DNA of 16,867 nt, taken from positions 1-16,867 of the forward strand of contig JBCDGZ010000154.1 of the NCBI GenBank assembly GCA_038750655.1, read 5' to 3'. Origin of the DNA: JBCDGZ01 sp038750655. Lineage in GTDB: Bacteria; Bacteroidota; Bacteroidia; Chitinophagales; Saprospiraceae. Under the pieces are notes generated by a model. It made no database searches. It had not been told where the DNA came from and was given only the letters and a program-made list of their open reading frames with translations. Below are positions 7,711 to 15,577 of this stretch, piece by piece (position 1 is the first letter of the stretch; each line of letters opens with the position of its first letter). The position numbers and the translations under genes were made by a program.

Positions 7711-8886
7711 ATGAGCAATACTTCCTTCCGATTCCTGCGCCTCCTCCTTTGGGGGATACTCTTGGCGGCCGGATTCATCGGTGGTGTAGCCTGGAAAGGC
7801 CAGGACCGTACCCCCGATACCACTGACAGCACCGAGCTGGCTCCACCCCCCGAAACGGACACCCCCGCACCGTCCGCTGAGGCTCCACCCGCCCCCGCCG
7901 CCGAAATGCGCACCGATCTCAATCCCGACGAAAGAGCTACCATCAGCCTCTTCGAACGGGCCGCTCCCACCGTGACCTTCATCACCACCAGCAACGTTCG
8001 CCGCAACTACTGGACCCGTGACCTCACCGAAATTCCCCGAGGTAATGGCTCCGGTTTTATCTGGGATGATCAAGGCCATGTAGTAACTAATTACCACGTG
8101 ATCAAAGGCGCGGACCGGGCGCAAGTGACCATGTCCGACCAAAGTACCTGGCCCGCCACCCTCGTCGGTGCGGCTCCCGAAAAAGACCTCGCCGTCCTCA
8201 AAATCGACGCCACCCCCGAAGAACTGGCGCCTATCCCCCGAGGCCAGTCCGACAACCTCCTCGTCGGCCAGTCCGTCTATGCCATCGGCAATCCCTTCGG
8301 ACTGGATCAAACCTTGACCACCGGTATCATCAGCGCGCTGGGCCGGGAGATCAAGTCGGTTTCCGGTACGCCGATTCGCGATGTCATCCAAACCGACGCC
8401 GCGATCAACCCGGGCAACTCCGGTGGTCCGCTGCTCGACTCTCGGGGGCGGCTGATTGGCGTGAATACGGCGATCTACAGTCCCTCCGGGGCCTACGCCG
8501 GCATCGGTTTTTCCATTCCTGTTGATGTAGTCAGCTGGGTGGTACCGGAGTTGATTGCCCACGGGAAGATCATGCGCCCTACACTAGGCGTCGAGCTGGC
8601 TACTCCGCGGATCATGAGCCGCCTGGGCATCGATGGTATACTGATTCTTGATGTGGTCCGTGGCAGTGCAGCCGAGCAGGCTGGCCTGCGCCCTACGATG
8701 CGCGACCGCGATGGCGCTCTTCGTCTCGGAGATATTATCCTTGGCATCAATGATGAAGCTATAACCTCCAGAAATGATTTGATCTTGGTACTCGAAAACT
8801 ATCGCCCCGGCGATGCCGTCAAGGTGAAAGTGTTGAGGGAGGAGGAGGAAGTGGAAGTGGATTTGATCCTCGACGAGGCCCGATGA
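7711..8886 (+). CDS. DegS/HtrA-like trypsin-type serine protease, membrane-anchored, single PDZ
   Basis: Protein of 391 aa in the HtrA family of periplasmic quality-control proteases. Residues about 9-27 form a single hydrophobic segment without an obvious cleavage site, most likely a signal anchor. A proline, alanine and acid-rich linker follows (about 34-70). The S1 protease domain shows H129 in VVTNYHVIKGA, D159 in KDLAVLKID and S237 in INPGNSGGPL, so the triad is complete. IGNPFGL and GIGFSIPVD are typical HtrA signatures. One PDZ domain (about 286-388) ends the protein. With one PDZ and an N-terminal anchor it is closer in layout to DegS than to DegP. The preceding hairpin suggests its own promoter. 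Its stop codon abuts the stop codon of the convergent TonB-domain gene with no base between. Confidence 0.92.
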   Translation: MSNTSFRFLRLLLWGILLAAGFIGGVAWKGQDRTPDTTDSTELAPPPETDTPAPSAEAPPAPAAEMRTDLNPDERATISLFERAAPTVTFITTSNVRRNYWTRDLTEIPRGNGSGFIWDDQGHVVTNYHVIKGADRAQVTMSDQSTWPATLVGAAPEKDLAVLKIDATPEELAPIPRGQSDNLLVGQSVYAIGNPFGLDQTLTTGIISALGREIKSVSGTPIRDVIQTDAAINPGNSGGPLLDSRGRLIGVNTAIYSPSGAYAGIGFSIPVDVVSWVVPELIAHGKIMRPTLGVELATPRIMSRLGIDGILILDVVRGSAAEQAGLRPTMRDRDGALRLGDIILGINDEAITSRNDLILVLENYRPGDAVKVKVLREEEEVEVDLILDEAR

Positions 8887-10221
8887 TTACAATTTGAAGG
8901 AGATGGTGTAGCGTACTTCTTTGGCACCGCCCCGGCTTTCCCAGCGCCCGCCCTCCTTAATCAGTCGGATAGCCTCTTCGTCGCAGCCGTAGCCCAGGGA
9001 GCGGAGGACTTGAATATCGGTAGGCAGCCCCTGCGCATTGATTTCGAAGCGAAGTTCAACGTCGCCCTCAATGCCGGCGGCCTTGGCCGCTTCGGGGTAG
9101 CGAAGGTTTTTGCGGATATAGCGCCTGAATTTCTTAAAGCCTTTTTGTGGCTTCACTTCCTGCGCCTGCGCTCTTTTTTTGGCAGGCGTCCCTTCGTAGC
9201 TAATGACCTGAATTTCGCTCAGCGCCAATTCGCTAGAGTTCATTGTCACCTCGACTTTATCACTCGCCACATTGCGAATATCAATACTTTCTGTTAAGTA
9301 ACCTACATAAGCTACGTTCAGGTGTCGGATTGAATCGTTAATCTGTAGGTTAAACTTTCCATCAACATCAGTTACTGTACCTATATTATAAACAGGATGG
9401 TAGACACTGGCGCCAATCAGCGGCTCTCCATTAGCATCTCGAATGGTACCACTCAGTTCCTTAACCTGATAAGTGGGTTCCTGCTTTAAAGCCCTTGCTG
9501 CTTCCTCTACTACATCTTCCTCGTCTGCTGCTACTGCAGTTGCGGGAGCAGATGTAACCGTCAAGGGCGCACTCTCTGCCTCAGCAATAGGGGGTGCGAC
9601 TACCTCGATGGTAGGCTCATCTGCGAGCACCTCCGCTGCGGCTTCTGGCTCCACCGTTACCTCATCCGCAAAATAGGCCGGTTCTTCGGCTTTTTTTTCG
9701 CTTTTGGCGCGGGGTTTTGGAGCTAATTGCTTTTCTTCTTCATTTAAGGCGAGTGGTGAAGTTGCTATGTTTGGCTGAGGTGCCGGCGCGTCGTCGGTTA
9801 TCTCCTCTCTTGTCGGCGTCTCTGCGGCAGATTTGCTATTGGCGGCAAAGTCTTTCATGGTTTCTGCAGCCAAAGGCATTTCTTCAGTAGCCACATTCTG
9901 CAGGGCGATTTCAGGAGACCCCTGATTTACATACCACAACCCTGCTCCGGCGACTACCAAGAAGCTGACGACTGCCGCAACGCGGTAGAGATAATGCTGC
10001 GGCGTACTTGGCTGGGTTTGCTGCTGCAAACGTCCGCGCAGTCGACCAATCCGCTCTTCGTGGCGTCCTTCGGGCAGCTGTTGGTAGCCCTCAAAAGCCT
10101 CGGCCAGAAAAGAATCTTTCCCGGCCAGCTTTTCGAGCTGCTGCTCCTCCCGGCGGGTACTATCGCCGCTGATCCAGCGCCGCAGGAGTTGTCGCCAGTT
10201 ATTTACGGATGTAGGTTTCAT
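8887..10221 (-). CDS. Transmembrane chimera: anti-sigma-like head, carboxypeptidase-like domain and TonB C-terminal domain
   Basis: Protein of 444 aa. Residues 1-78 are charged and cytoplasmic-looking, with the pattern WISGDSTRREEQQLEKL...FLAEAFEGY, as at the N-terminus of many Bacteroidota anti-sigma-like proteins. One membrane span covers about 79-97. A long acidic, Pro/Ala/Glu-rich spacer (about 100-250) would cross the periplasm. Residues about 255-327 form a carboxypeptidase-like regulatory domain (SGTIRDANGEPLIGASV, then TDVDGKFNL and VGYLTESI). Residues about 358-444 are a TonB C-terminal domain with YPEAAKAAGIEGDV and GCDEEAIRLI. The start lies inside the end of the sigma factor gene (23-base overlap), which implies translational coupling and fits an anti-sigma role. 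A simple energy-transducing TonB would not need the cytoplasmic head. The anti-sigma function is inferred; the domains are seen. Confidence 0.85.
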   Translation of the reverse strand: MKPTSVNNWRQLLRRWISGDSTRREEQQLEKLAGKDSFLAEAFEGYQQLPEGRHEERIGRLRGRLQQQTQPSTPQHYLYRVAAVVSFLVVAGAGLWYVNQGSPEIALQNVATEEMPLAAETMKDFAANSKSAAETPTREEITDDAPAPQPNIATSPLALNEEEKQLAPKPRAKSEKKAEEPAYFADEVTVEPEAAAEVLADEPTIEVVAPPIAEAESAPLTVTSAPATAVAADEEDVVEEAARALKQEPTYQVKELSGTIRDANGEPLIGASVYHPVYNIGTVTDVDGKFNLQINDSIRHLNVAYVGYLTESIDIRNVASDKVEVTMNSSELALSEIQVISYEGTPAKKRAQAQEVKPQKGFKKFRRYIRKNLRYPEAAKAAGIEGDVELRFEINAQGLPTDIQVLRSLGYGCDEEAIRLIKEGGRWESRGGAKEVRYTISFKL

Positions 10222-10786
10222 TGGTACGTTCGATACAGTTTTTTAAATTTCGCCGACCATTTTGAATATTGGAACGAATTCGGCCGACTTCTTCGTCCAA
10301 TTGTCCGGCAATTTCTTTGTAAGAATGCCCTTCAAAGTAAAACAAGCGAATGCAATGTCGTTGCCGCTCTGGTAGCTGTTCCATGCACGGTTGCAGCGCC
10401 TCGGCTCGCCCATTAGATATAGTTTCATGATCAGGATGCCCAAGATCGGGAATTTGCATAAGCTCCGGCTCAAAAGATTTTGTTAAAGTCCGCTTCTGCT
10501 TTCGCAATTGCATCAGGCAATAATTGCGACTCAAGACATGCAGCCAGCCTCTAAATTGCTTAATCTCATGAGTTTTGACCTTCGTGGTCAGCTCCTCAAA
10601 AATGGCCATTACCGCATCCTCAGCACTGGCTTCCTCTTGCAAAACTTTCAAACAAACCCCATAAACCAACTCAATATAGCGATCATACAATTGCCCAAGC
10701 GCGGCCATGTCACCACTGGTCTTGTAGTGGTCGATCAGCTCTTCATCGCTCTTCGGCGTTGACTTTTTGCGCAGGAATCGAAGCAT
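10199..10786 (-). CDS. ECF-type RNA polymerase sigma-70 factor
   Basis: Sigma factor of 195 aa with regions 2 and 4 only. Region 2 (about 17-95) includes LGQLYDRYIELVYGVCLKVL, EEASAEDAVMAIF and FRGWLHVLSRNYCLMQLRK, the last matching the promoter-melting and -10 recognition part. A linker with PDLGHPDHE follows. Region 4 (about 130-185) carries LPERQRHCIRLFYFEGHSYKEIA with the helix-turn-helix and R-rich recognition helix. The gene is divergent from the VWA gene and overlaps the downstream TonB-domain gene, so it heads a two-gene operon. The overlap with a membrane protein suggests control by that partner. Promoter targets are unknown; the shared divergent promoter region may be one of them. 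Confidence 0.93.
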   Translation of the reverse strand: MLRFLRKKSTPKSDEELIDHYKTSGDMAALGQLYDRYIELVYGVCLKVLQEEASAEDAVMAIFEELTTKVKTHEIKQFRGWLHVLSRNYCLMQLRKQKRTLTKSFEPELMQIPDLGHPDHETISNGRAEALQPCMEQLPERQRHCIRLFYFEGHSYKEIAGQLDEEVGRIRSNIQNGRRNLKNCIERTNETYIRK

Positions 10787-10887
10787 AGTTGAGGTTTCGC
10801 CGCTTTTGGTTTCAAGATAAGTAAAAAAAAAGCAAAAAATTTTTATGCAATTTCTCTACCCTTAGCATCCTACTGTAAAAAAACGAT
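10787..10887. promoter_or_regulatory. Divergent promoter region between sigma factor and VWA genes
   Basis: This 101-base spacer must hold the start signals of both genes. A run of nine A (10823-10831), then gc, six A and five T (10834-10844) gives an A-tract that may bend DNA or act as an upstream element. I find no good TTTG plus TAnnTTTG pair at normal spacing on either strand. This would fit recognition by an alternative sigma factor, including the one encoded next door, but does not prove it. Confidence 0.4.
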
Positions 10888-12816
10888 ATGAAAAGTATAA
10901 TTGCATTTGCCATCATGGCGCTTTTCTTAGTAGGTATTCAGGCGGATTGGACGACCTACATTTACGAAGGACAGGTCTTTGCAGATGCCGATCAGGAGGT
11001 CATGCCTTTTGTTACGGTGCAGGTGAAAGGAGGGAGTCATGGAACCACTACAGATATTGATGGTAAGTTTAGACTAGAGCTGAACAAGCCTTGTGCGACC
11101 CTGGAATTTATATTTGTGGGGTATAGTAAAATTAGCCAAAAGGCCTGTGCTGCGGATGGCCCGATCAAGGTGAGTATGCAGGCTGGAGAGATGGTGCTGC
11201 ACGATGTGGTGGTTGAAGAATCCAGGCCGAAGTACGAGAAGCAAGCCAAGCGGTTACAACAGGCAGAAGTACAATGCTTGATGGTAGCGCCCAGTGCACA
11301 AGCTTACAATAATTTAGGCGTGACCACTGCGACTCATGCTTACGTCGTCCAGGATAATGGGCCGGTTCATAACACCGAAGACTATGATTTTATTAAAGAA
11401 AATCGCTTCTTGGAAGTGGGGGAAAATCCGCTGTCGACCTTTTCTATCGATGTCGATGCAGCCTCCTACAGCAATATGCGCCGATTCATCAATAATGGTC
11501 AACAGCCTCCGGTAGATGCGATTCGGATTGAGGAGATGGTGAATTATTTTGACTACGAATATCCACAGCCCAGAAACGAAGCACCTTTTGAGGTGATTAC
11601 GGAGGTAGCGCCCTGCCCCTGGAAGCCGGAGAACCGCCTGCTGCACATTGGCTTGCAAGGCCGTAAAATTGCTACGGATAACTTACCAGCTTCGAATATC
11701 GTCTTCCTAATTGATGCCTCGGGGAGTATGCGGTCAGCCAATAAGATGCCGCTGCTAAAGGCTTCTTTCAAGATGTTGGTCGACCAGCTGCGGGAGCAAG
11801 ATCGGGTGGCCATTGTCGTCTACGCCGGAGCCGCCGGGCTGGTCCTCCCTTCGACAAGTGGGGCCAATAAGCAGAAGATCAAAGAGGCCCTGGACCAGCT
11901 GAGCGCCGGAGGCTCCACCGCCGGTGGCGCCGGTATCCAACTGGCCTACAAAGTGGCGCGCGAGCAGTTCATCAAAGGTGGCAATAATCGAGTGATCCTA
12001 GCCACCGACGGCGACTTTAACATCGGTCAAAGCAGCGATTCCGATCTGGTGCATATGATCGAAAAAGAACGCGAAAGTGGCACCTTCCTCACCGTCCTGG
12101 GCTACGGAATGGGCAATTACAAAGACAATAAAATGCAAAAACTGGCCGATCACGGCAATGGCAATCACGCCTACATCGACAATATCGCTGAGGCCAAGAA
12201 GGTACTGGTGAATGAGTTTGGTGGAACGCTGTTTACCATCGCCAAAGATGTCAAGTTACAAATCGAATTCAACCCCGCTAAGGTTCGCGGCTATCGCCTC
12301 ATCGGCTATGAAAACCGTTTGCTCAACAAAGAAGATTTTAATGATGATCAAAAAGATGCGGGCGAGCTGGGCTCGGGCCATACGGTTACTGCACTCTACG
12401 AAATTATTCCGGCCAGCGTCGAGAATAGCCCCTACCTGACGGCCAGTGTCGACGAACTGAAGTACCAAAAGCCTCCCAAGGTCGATCCCAAGGCCAAGCC
12501 TTCTCCGGAGTTGATGACCATCAAACTGCGCTATAAGCGCCCCGACGGGCAGAAAAGTCAACTGATGGAGAAGCCCGTGCTGGACACTAAGGACGGCGAG
12601 CGCGCTACCAGCGATAACTTCCGCTTTTCGGCCGCAGTGGCCCAATTCGGGATGTTGCTGCGCGATTCGGCATTCAAAGGTGAATCCAACTATGTCGCAG
12701 CCGCCCAACTGGCCCGCTCCGCCAAAGGTGCTGATCCGAACGGCTACCGCAGTGAGCTGATCCAGCTCATCGAAGTAATGGGCGCCTTGACTGACCCGCA
12801 GGAAGCGAGAAAATAG
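10888..12816 (+). CDS. Secreted VWA-domain protein of the YfbK type with N-terminal carboxypeptidase-like domain
   Basis: Protein of 642 aa. Residues 1-19 are a signal peptide with a likely cut after GIQA, so the protein acts outside the cytoplasm. Residues about 26-100 form a carboxypeptidase-like regulatory domain (EGQVFADADQEVMPFVTVQV, TDIDGKFRLEL, FVGY). The conserved VWF_N-type segment (about 166-225) carries ENPLSTFSIDVDAASYSNMRRFI. The VWA domain (about 268-445) has an intact MIDAS metal site: D276-x-S278-x-S280 in DASGS, T344 in GGSTAGG and D374 in ATDGD. The C-terminal part (about 450-635) matches the DUF3520 type found in YfbK-like proteins. No transmembrane helix follows the signal peptide. 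The VWA presumably binds a protein ligand; the partner is unknown. It is divergent from the ECF sigma operon and followed by a hairpin terminator. Confidence 0.92.
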   Translation: MKSIIAFAIMALFLVGIQADWTTYIYEGQVFADADQEVMPFVTVQVKGGSHGTTTDIDGKFRLELNKPCATLEFIFVGYSKISQKACAADGPIKVSMQAGEMVLHDVVVEESRPKYEKQAKRLQQAEVQCLMVAPSAQAYNNLGVTTATHAYVVQDNGPVHNTEDYDFIKENRFLEVGENPLSTFSIDVDAASYSNMRRFINNGQQPPVDAIRIEEMVNYFDYEYPQPRNEAPFEVITEVAPCPWKPENRLLHIGLQGRKIATDNLPASNIVFLIDASGSMRSANKMPLLKASFKMLVDQLREQDRVAIVVYAGAAGLVLPSTSGANKQKIKEALDQLSAGGSTAGGAGIQLAYKVAREQFIKGGNNRVILATDGDFNIGQSSDSDLVHMIEKERESGTFLTVLGYGMGNYKDNKMQKLADHGNGNHAYIDNIAEAKKVLVNEFGGTLFTIAKDVKLQIEFNPAKVRGYRLIGYENRLLNKEDFNDDQKDAGELGSGHTVTALYEIIPASVENSPYLTASVDELKYQKPPKVDPKAKPSPELMTIKLRYKRPDGQKSQLMEKPVLDTKDGERATSDNFRFSAAVAQFGMLLRDSAFKGESNYVAAAQLARSAKGADPNGYRSELIQLIEVMGALTDPQEARK

Positions 12817-12846
12817 GCATTAAAAAAATTCTGAGTGCAAGATGAT

Positions 12847-12895
12847 GTTATTCCGGGCATAGCGATTGGTCTAGACCCGGGATAACTCTTTTTGG
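12847..12895 (+). terminator. Rho-independent terminator of the VWA gene
   Basis: The arms gttattccggg (12847-12857) and cccgggataac (12876-12886) pair over 11 positions with one G-U pair and an 18-base loop. The sequence tctttttgg follows directly, giving a run of five T. It lies 30 bases after the VWA stop, in the right direction for that gene. Confidence 0.7.
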
Positions 12896-12920
12896 GAAGT
12901 ACCTATTGGGGGGAAATAGC

Positions 12921-12962
12921 AAAAGTCCAACGACAAAGGAGCCGTTGGACTTTTGATTTTTT
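12921..12962. terminator. Bidirectional hairpin terminator between the convergent VWA and S46 genes
   Basis: The arms aaaagtccaacg (12921-12932) and cgttggactttt (12943-12954) are a perfect 12-base inverted repeat with a 10-base loop. On the + strand it is followed by gattttttg. On the - strand the arm itself ends in TTTT. It sits between two convergent genes and could end transcripts from both sides. It is most needed for the S46 gene, which stops at 12999. Confidence 0.8.
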
Positions 12963-12998
12963 GTGCGATCTGTCAGTGGCACTTGTGCCGTTTTTGAC

Positions 12999-15173
12999 TT
13001 ATTTCTTCTTGGGGTGCACCAGCTTCATTTCTTCGATCAAGTGACCTGCATCTGCATACTTGTCGATGATGAAGAGGACGTAGCGGATGTCTACCATGAT
13101 GTTGCGGCAGATTGACGCATCGTAGTTGATGTCGCTCATGGTGCCTTCCCAGGCCCGGTCGAAGTTCAGGCCGATCAGGTTGCCGTGCGCGTCAATAGCT
13201 GGGCTGCCCGAGTTGCCTCCGGTGGTATGGTTGGTACCGATGAAGCAGACCGGCATTTGGCCCTCCTCGCCGTAGGGGCCATAGTCCTTGCTTTGCTCCA
13301 GTTGACGCAGCTTTTCGGGTACATCAAACTCATAGTCCCCCGGCTTGTACTTCTCGATGACACCGGACAGATAGGTCTTGGGCTGATAGCTGACCGCATC
13401 GCGGGGCTGGTAGCCATTGACTTTGCCGTAGGTGACTCGTAGGGTACTGTTGGCATCCGGGAAGAAGCGGCGCTCCGGAAAGACGGTCATGATGGCTTTC
13501 ATATAATGCCGTTGCAGGTCGCTGATTTGGTCTTGCAGTTCATTGTATTTATCCGAAATTTGCGCGGCGTACATTTCCTGGAAGCCCTTCCAGGTCTGAT
13601 AGGCGGGGTCGTCCTTAATTTTAGCGATGGCTTCTGCGGGAGGTAGAGCCAGCAGGGCTTGTATTCTCTCTGCATTAGCGAAAGCGGAGTTTTTGTAGAT
13701 GATTTCCGCGTGGCGATCAAATCGCTTATCGACCTTTTCTAGCTGTGTTTTCAGTATTTCCGGGTGATATTGGGTCGCCGTATTTTGGGCATAGTGCTCC
13801 ATCAGGGCCGCAAAAACCTTTTGGTCCACCTCGGCGCTGTAATCTTTGTAGAAGTTGGAGTAATAGGGCATCAATCGGCCTTTGAAGTTGTTGTAGCCTT
13901 CTTCGCCGTTGTTTTCGTAAGCCTTGATGAGTCGATCGCCGAGCCGGGCGCTGCGCATCAGCTCGATGTTGAAGCCGATGGTTTCGCCGTAGTAGGCATT
14001 GGCTTTGGCGTAGGGGGTCAGCTGGGTGTAGCGTGCTTTAAAATCGGCCAGCAGCTTGCCGTACTTTTGCTTCCATTCTGGGTTGTTGTTGACTCGCTTC
14101 ATAAACTCTTCTTCGAAACGATGCTTGCGGTCCAGGCCGCCCGTTGTTTCGATTCCCAGGTTTTCGCCCTGCCACTTCTTCCAGGCATTGGCAATACGGG
14201 CCTGCTTAGAGGCGTACTGAATGCGCACCTGTTCGTCGGCTCGCATGGCAGCATCAATGACTTCGAGGGCCTTGTCGCGGATGCCGATGCGAGCGGGGTT
14301 GAGCACATCGACCGTCATGGCCATCGCATCGGAGGGGAGGTATTGGTTGGTACGGCCGGGGAAGCCGAAGACGAGGGTGAAGTCGCCCGTTTCGACGCCA
14401 TCCAGAGAGATGGGCAAGAAGTGCTTGGGCTTGAAGGGAACATTGTCTTCCGAGTAGTCGGCGGGCAGGTTATCTGGGCCGGCGTAGATACGGAAGAGCG
14501 AGAAATCGCCGGTGTGGCGGGGCCAGACCCAGTTGTCGGTATCCGCACCGAATTTTCCGATGGCATCCGGTGGTGCGCCTACTAGGCGGACATCATTATA
14601 GGTCATGGTGATGAACATAAAGTATTGATTGCCTTTGAAGAAGGGGCGGATGATGATGTCCTCGTATTCCTTGATGTCGGTGGCTGCCTCCAGGGCGTCG
14701 ATATTTTTGTCAATGGTCGACTGGCGTTCCTTGCTGGGCATATCATCGGTCACTCCCTTGAGGATGGTCTCGGTGATGTCTTCAATTCTAACAATAAAAG
14801 TGGCGCTTAGGCTCGGGTTGGGCAGTTCTGCCGCTTTACTAGGCGCCCAAAAGCCATTTTTGAGGTAATTATTTTCCAGGGTGGTATGGGATTGAATAGC
14901 GCTGTAACCGCAGTGGTGGTTGGTCAGCAGGAGGCCTTCGGCGGAGATCAGCTCCGAGGTGCAGAAGCCACCGAAGTGAACAATGGCATCTTTGAGACTG
15001 CCCTGATTGACACTGTAGATGTCTTCGGCGGTCATTTTCATGCCCATGCTTTGCATTTCTTTTTCGTTCATAGCTTTCAGCAGCAGGGGGAGCCACATCC
15101 CTTCGCCAGCTATACTCAAATTAACGATGCACACCATTAGTAGGGTAGCGCAGCCTTGAATTATGCGTTTCAT
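12999..15173 (-). CDS. S46-family dipeptidyl-peptidase, DPP11-like
   Basis: Periplasmic exopeptidase that removes dipeptides from peptide N-termini, as DPP7 and DPP11 do in asaccharolytic Bacteroidota. I start it at the ATG at 15173 (724 aa). The frame continues 26 codons upstream, but the signal peptide (MKRIIQ, hydrophobic core, cut near the SIAGEGMW junction) begins here. The GEGMWLP mature start is the S46 hallmark. Visible catalytic motifs are LLLTNHHCGY (likely H87), WPRHTGDF (likely D223) and TTGGNSGSP (S655). The residue 18 after the serine is R673 in NFDRAWEG. In known enzymes arginine at this position gives Asp/Glu (DPP11) specificity and glycine gives hydrophobic (DPP7) specificity. 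The helical domain (about 300-590) is full length. The gene is apparently monocistronic. Confidence 0.93.
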   Translation of the reverse strand: MKRIIQGCATLLMVCIVNLSIAGEGMWLPLLLKAMNEKEMQSMGMKMTAEDIYSVNQGSLKDAIVHFGGFCTSELISAEGLLLTNHHCGYSAIQSHTTLENNYLKNGFWAPSKAAELPNPSLSATFIVRIEDITETILKGVTDDMPSKERQSTIDKNIDALEAATDIKEYEDIIIRPFFKGNQYFMFITMTYNDVRLVGAPPDAIGKFGADTDNWVWPRHTGDFSLFRIYAGPDNLPADYSEDNVPFKPKHFLPISLDGVETGDFTLVFGFPGRTNQYLPSDAMAMTVDVLNPARIGIRDKALEVIDAAMRADEQVRIQYASKQARIANAWKKWQGENLGIETTGGLDRKHRFEEEFMKRVNNNPEWKQKYGKLLADFKARYTQLTPYAKANAYYGETIGFNIELMRSARLGDRLIKAYENNGEEGYNNFKGRLMPYYSNFYKDYSAEVDQKVFAALMEHYAQNTATQYHPEILKTQLEKVDKRFDRHAEIIYKNSAFANAERIQALLALPPAEAIAKIKDDPAYQTWKGFQEMYAAQISDKYNELQDQISDLQRHYMKAIMTVFPERRFFPDANSTLRVTYGKVNGYQPRDAVSYQPKTYLSGVIEKYKPGDYEFDVPEKLRQLEQSKDYGPYGEEGQMPVCFIGTNHTTGGNSGSPAIDAHGNLIGLNFDRAWEGTMSDINYDASICRNIMVDIRYVLFIIDKYADAGHLIEEMKLVHPKKK

Positions 15174-15196
15174 ACAATAGAATTTGGTGAAGATCA

Positions 15197-15204
15197 TAAA
15201 GATA
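15197..15204 (-). promoter_or_regulatory. Possible -7 element of the S46 peptidase gene
   Basis: On the - strand this reads TATCTTTA, 7 of 8 matches to the Bacteroidota -7 element TAnnTTTG, 23 bases before the chosen ATG. The -33 element is not convincing. If real, it lies inside the longer reading frame and supports the start at 15173. Confidence 0.25.
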
Positions 15205-15335
15205 GAAAAAACAGGGCAATAAGAACTCTCACCGCACATCATTAGTAACAAAAGATGGCAGTATAGTAATTAAATAGGAAAGGGTTCGTTCAACGGCACT
15301 AGCAAAACAGACCAGCAGTGCACAAGGTAAAATGG

Positions 15336-15563
15336 TCAATCTAATTTAACGAGGTAATCTTCCCATTCGTCCCCCTTAAAATCAAAACGAAGGACATTTT
15401 CCCGGCTAGTGCCACTGATGATGACCTTAATCGTTTTGCGGGGGTACTCATTACCTAGTTGCTCCATTTTCTTTCTCGCGAATCTGGGATGTCGGCAGAT
15501 GGCCTCATCCACACCTTCCTTAATTTGAAAGCGGACAATATATTCACTTTGCTTCTTGGGCAT
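15336..15563 (-). CDS. Small hypothetical protein, 75 aa
   Basis: Not recognised. The frame gives a 75-residue soluble protein rich in charged residues, without signal peptide or membrane span. The predicted order is strand (EYIVRFQI), helix (around DEAICRHPRFARKKMEQL), strand (KTIKVIIS) and strand (LRFDFKGD), ending in WEDYLVKLD. That is plausible for a small alpha/beta fold. The composition is unlike a random AT-rich frame, which favours a real gene. It lies alone between the S46 gene and a gene-free stretch, 162 bases from the S46 start. An 8-base hairpin sits just upstream of its ATG. Confidence 0.5.
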   Translation of the reverse strand: MPKKQSEYIVRFQIKEGVDEAICRHPRFARKKMEQLGNEYPRKTIKVIISGTSRENVLRFDFKGDEWEDYLVKLD

Positions 15564-15577
15564 AATACGGACTTAGC

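Noticed and set aside
7669..8562. Long glycine- and aspartate-rich open frame opposite the DegS-like protease
   Set aside because: It is antisense to a gene with a complete catalytic triad. The composition reflects the reverse complement of proline- and alanine-rich coding sequence.
13764..14585. Long open frame on the + strand opposite the S46 peptidase gene
   Set aside because: It is a shadow of a GC-rich real gene. The opposite strand encodes full S46 motifs, and this frame has no recognisable domain.
15174..15251. Upstream extension of the S46 gene by 26 codons
   Set aside because: The extension is unlike a signal peptide. The family start pattern and the serine and arginine numbering fit the ATG at 15173.
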